From Promethearchaeota archaeon (GTDB lineage Archaea; Asgardarchaeota; Lokiarchaeia; Sigyniarchaeales; Promethearchaeaceae), in assembly GCA_014729055.1 (NCBI GenBank), contig WJKO01000772.1:1-8291 (forward strand): a stretch of 8,291 nucleotides of DNA, given 5' to 3'. This document shows positions 6,456 through 8,291 of this stretch, piece after piece (position 1 is the first letter of the stretch; each line of letters begins with the position of its first letter). The notes below the pieces were generated by a model. It was not told the origin of the DNA, did not search any database, and was given only the letters and a program-made list of their open reading frames with translations. A program made the position numbers and the translations under genes.

Positions 6456-7940
6456 ATGAAAATATTAATTTTAAGTTATTTTGACCAAACGAGGGGGCCT
6501 ATACCTTTCATTCACACTCCAGAAACGGTTAGTGAAGATATATTATATCAGATCTCGGAATTAATGAATTTTTATCCTCCGACCGATTCCGACGACGGCT
6601 TTTTTATTCATTCGATTAAAGGATTCAAAAGTGCTAATCTCTTATTTGAACTTGAAAACGAACAGGTTCGCGGCGGTCGAGAATTGTTTTTGATTTCAAT
6701 TTTACTCACGGAAGGCGACATTAAAAATGATCTCGCTTTAAACATGTTGAAGAATTTCATTGATTCATTTAGAGGTATAAAAGATATTCATCAAGCATTT
6801 CATTATAAAAATGTGAACGCAGAGGACAGAGAAACGAAAAGAAAACAATTAGAGGAATTATTCAATAGTTTCTACCATTCAATTCCGATCGAAGAAGTAA
6901 TTCAAAATCAACAAGACCTTAAGATCTTTTTCTATGGTCTGTCACAAGCAGGAAAGACAACAATCATCAAAAAACTACAACATGCTCGTGATGTGAGCAC
7001 AATTCCCACGACAAATGTGGGAATTTCGAGAGTGAATATGAAGAATTTATCAATTTTAACTTATGACGCACCTGGGCAATATAAATTTAGAGATTTATGG
7101 ATTAATTATCTAGAATCACAAAATGCGTTGGTCTTCGTTTTTGATGTATCTGATAAGGATAGTTATTCCGAATCAGTTGAATTACTACATAAAATCGCCT
7201 CTTTAGACAAAATCAAAGAGATCCCGGTTTTAATTTTAATAAACAAAATTGATCTCGGAAAGCCAGATTTAAATGCATTGTTGCCCATCTTAAAGGTTGA
7301 AAACCTTAAAGATAGAAAACATATGGTTTTTCTCACAAGTGGATTAACCGGTGAGGGAATTCAGAATGCCTTTAATTGGTTAATGGATGAAATAGGCAAG
7401 CCTGAATTAGTCAAACCTGCCGTGAAGGAAGAAATAAAGTTTGACGAATGTATTATTTTTTCCCGATGGGATGATACCTCGGGCTTGGAAATCATATCAG
7501 TCCATCCGAATAAAGCTATCTCTGATCCAGAACTTATTGCAATAAGGTGCTTTTCGCTTGCTGAGGTCATTTATGGGGGTAAATCATTTTGTGATCAAGT
7601 CTGTTTCAATCTGCCAATGACTCATTTAAATGCCGAGGCGTCGATTTATTTTGATTCTGTTGAAAATAAGCGAATTAGGGGCGGGAAATTGCCGTTATCG
7701 TTGGTGTTGCTCTATAAGAATCAAAAGCAGAAACAAAGAATTGACAAAATGAAAAAATTTATCACCAAGAAACTAACTAAAATGAAGAAAAATTACGAGG
7801 ATAAGGAGAAAGTAACGAAATATTTGGAAGATATTTATGAGAAATCCCTTGGATATGGTATATTATCTTCAAATGATACAATAAAAACACAGAAAAGCGG
7901 AATTACAAAAGGATTTGATGATTTTCTCGATAAATTTTAA
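6456..7940 (+). CDS. Arf-like small GTPase flanked by two longin-like domains
   Basis: Predicted cytoplasmic GTP switch of 494 residues (numbered from ATG 6456). Residues 1-113 form an alpha/beta domain of longin/profilin-like pattern (strand MKILILSYFD, helix, three strands ending in FLISIL, then helices). Residues 156-318 are an Arf-type G domain: P-loop GLSQAGKT 161-168, switch-I Thr185 in IPTTNVG, DAPGQYKFRDLW 204-215 (compare Arf WDVGGQ..R.LW), NKID 263-266 and TSGLTGEG 294-301. Residues 329-445 repeat the longin-like pattern, with ENKRIRGG (403-410) matching ENEQVRGG (67-74) of the first domain. A very basic stretch (421-452, net about +10) and a polar tail follow. No Arf myristoylated helix and no C-terminal prenylation box are present. 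All nucleotide-binding motifs look intact, so GTP binding is likely; partners are unknown. An in-frame ATG at 6441 would add MCSVN; I prefer 6456 because the domain begins there. Confidence 0.82.
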   Translation: MKILILSYFDQTRGPIPFIHTPETVSEDILYQISELMNFYPPTDSDDGFFIHSIKGFKSANLLFELENEQVRGGRELFLISILLTEGDIKNDLALNMLKNFIDSFRGIKDIHQAFHYKNVNAEDRETKRKQLEELFNSFYHSIPIEEVIQNQQDLKIFFYGLSQAGKTTIIKKLQHARDVSTIPTTNVGISRVNMKNLSILTYDAPGQYKFRDLWINYLESQNALVFVFDVSDKDSYSESVELLHKIASLDKIKEIPVLILINKIDLGKPDLNALLPILKVENLKDRKHMVFLTSGLTGEGIQNAFNWLMDEIGKPELVKPAVKEEIKFDECIIFSRWDDTSGLEIISVHPNKAISDPELIAIRCFSLAEVIYGGKSFCDQVCFNLPMTHLNAEASIYFDSVENKRIRGGKLPLSLVLLYKNQKQKQRIDKMKKFITKKLTKMKKNYEDKEKVTKYLEDIYEKSLGYGILSSNDTIKTQKSGITKGFDDFLDKF

Positions 7941-7977
7941 TTTTTTCTCGATCAAGATCTTTTTTTTATTTTTTCTT
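7941..7977. terminator. T-rich convergent intergenic region, probable terminator of the GTPase gene
   Basis: The 37 bp between the convergent stop codons are almost all T on the plus strand, with T-runs at 7941-7946, 7960-7967 and 7969-7974. Archaeal RNA polymerase terminates at such T-tracts in the non-template strand without needing a hairpin, so this suits the plus-strand GTPase transcript. The minus-strand deacetylase transcript would read A-runs here and must terminate elsewhere. GATCAAGATC at 7950-7959 is symmetrical but too tight for a stable hairpin. Confidence 0.55.
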
Positions 7978-8289
7978 CTATCCCATATTCTTACAAAATG
8001 CGTGGAGATTTTCTGCCATAAGTTCATAATTGTATCCGCCTTCTAAGATTGCGAACCTTCGACCTTCACATAATTTTTCGCTGTATTCTTTCATCCATTG
8101 ACCCATCTTTATATATCCTTGCTTAGTTAAGACACCACCCCAATCCCCGTCTGCATTATCAAATCCCGCACTTGCACAGATTATGTCCACTGATTCGGCT
8201 TTCAAACTATCAAACGTGTTTCTCACTTGTTCTAAGTATGCTTGTTCAGTACTTGCATGTGGATTTAGTATTTTCACTGAATCTTTCTC
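7978..8289 (-). CDS. Histone deacetylase / acetoin utilization deacetylase family protein, C-terminal part (5' end outside window)
   Basis: C-terminal 104 codons of an arginase/deacetylase-fold enzyme that removes acetyl groups from lysine side chains or small amines using a catalytic zinc. SAGFDNADGDWGG carries the third zinc ligand (Asp at bases 8158-8160, the counterpart of the Asp in GADTxxGDP of human class I HDACs), LTKQGY follows in the expected place, and LEGGYN holds the transition-state Tyr (bases 8032-8034). The frame is open to the right edge, so the GTG at 8277 is internal and about two thirds of the usual 300-350 residues, including the HxH and DxH zinc motifs, lie outside. LEGGYN (rather than GGGGY) suggests the prokaryotic AcuC/HdaH-like or class II branch. 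Substrate unknown: histone-like proteins, Alba-type chromatin proteins or polyamines are all possible in an archaeon. Confidence 0.88.
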   Translation of the reverse strand, partial: EKDSVKILNPHASTEQAYLEQVRNTFDSLKAESVDIICASAGFDNADGDWGGVLTKQGYIKMGQWMKEYSEKLCEGRRFAILEGGYNYELMAENLHAFCKNMG

Positions 8290-8291
8290 AC

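Noticed and set aside
7922..7952. Direct repeat TTTTCTCGAT (7922-7931 and 7943-7952) near the GTPase stop codon
   Set aside because: Ten bases in a T-rich context can arise by chance; one copy is coding and nothing else supports a site.

Overview
The window is AT-rich (by eye roughly one third G+C), densely coded and carries short AT-rich intergenic gaps with TATA-like boxes instead of bacterial -35/-10 pairs. Together with an Arf-type small GTPase fused to longin-like domains, this points to an archaeon, most likely of the Asgard group (Promethearchaeota). The lineage is an inference from gene content; there is no rRNA or other phylogenetic marker here.

Layout, left to right: the 3' part of an APH-fold small-molecule kinase (+); a class II (Zn) aldolase (+); a PAP2 membrane lipid phosphatase with a long C-terminal membrane extension (+); convergent to it, a multi-TM protein with an external transglutaminase-like domain (-); divergent from that across only 44 bp, a sialidase-like beta-propeller with three Asp boxes (+); an HD-domain metal phosphohydrolase (+); a 22-bp tandem repeat carrying the palindrome ATTCGAAT three times; an 8-TM membrane protein (+); a longin-Arf GTPase-longin protein (+); and, convergent to it across a T-rich gap, the C-terminal third of a histone-deacetylase/AcuC-family enzyme (-) that runs off the right edge.

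The genes do not form one obvious pathway. The kinase and aldolase may be a sugar-phosphate salvage pair. The PAP2 and transglutaminase-like proteins are envelope proteins. The 8-TM protein and the GTPase follow each other on the same strand but with a 106-bp gap (91 bp if the GTPase uses the earlier ATG), so co-transcription is uncertain.

The most notable item is the 494-residue GTPase: a complete Arf-like G domain sits between two longin/profilin-like domains that resemble each other (shared blocks ENEQVRGG and ENKRIRGG), with a very basic segment at the end of the second. This resembles, in one chain, the longin-plus-Arf pairing seen in eukaryotic signal recognition particle receptor (SRX/SR-beta) and in other membrane-traffic machines.
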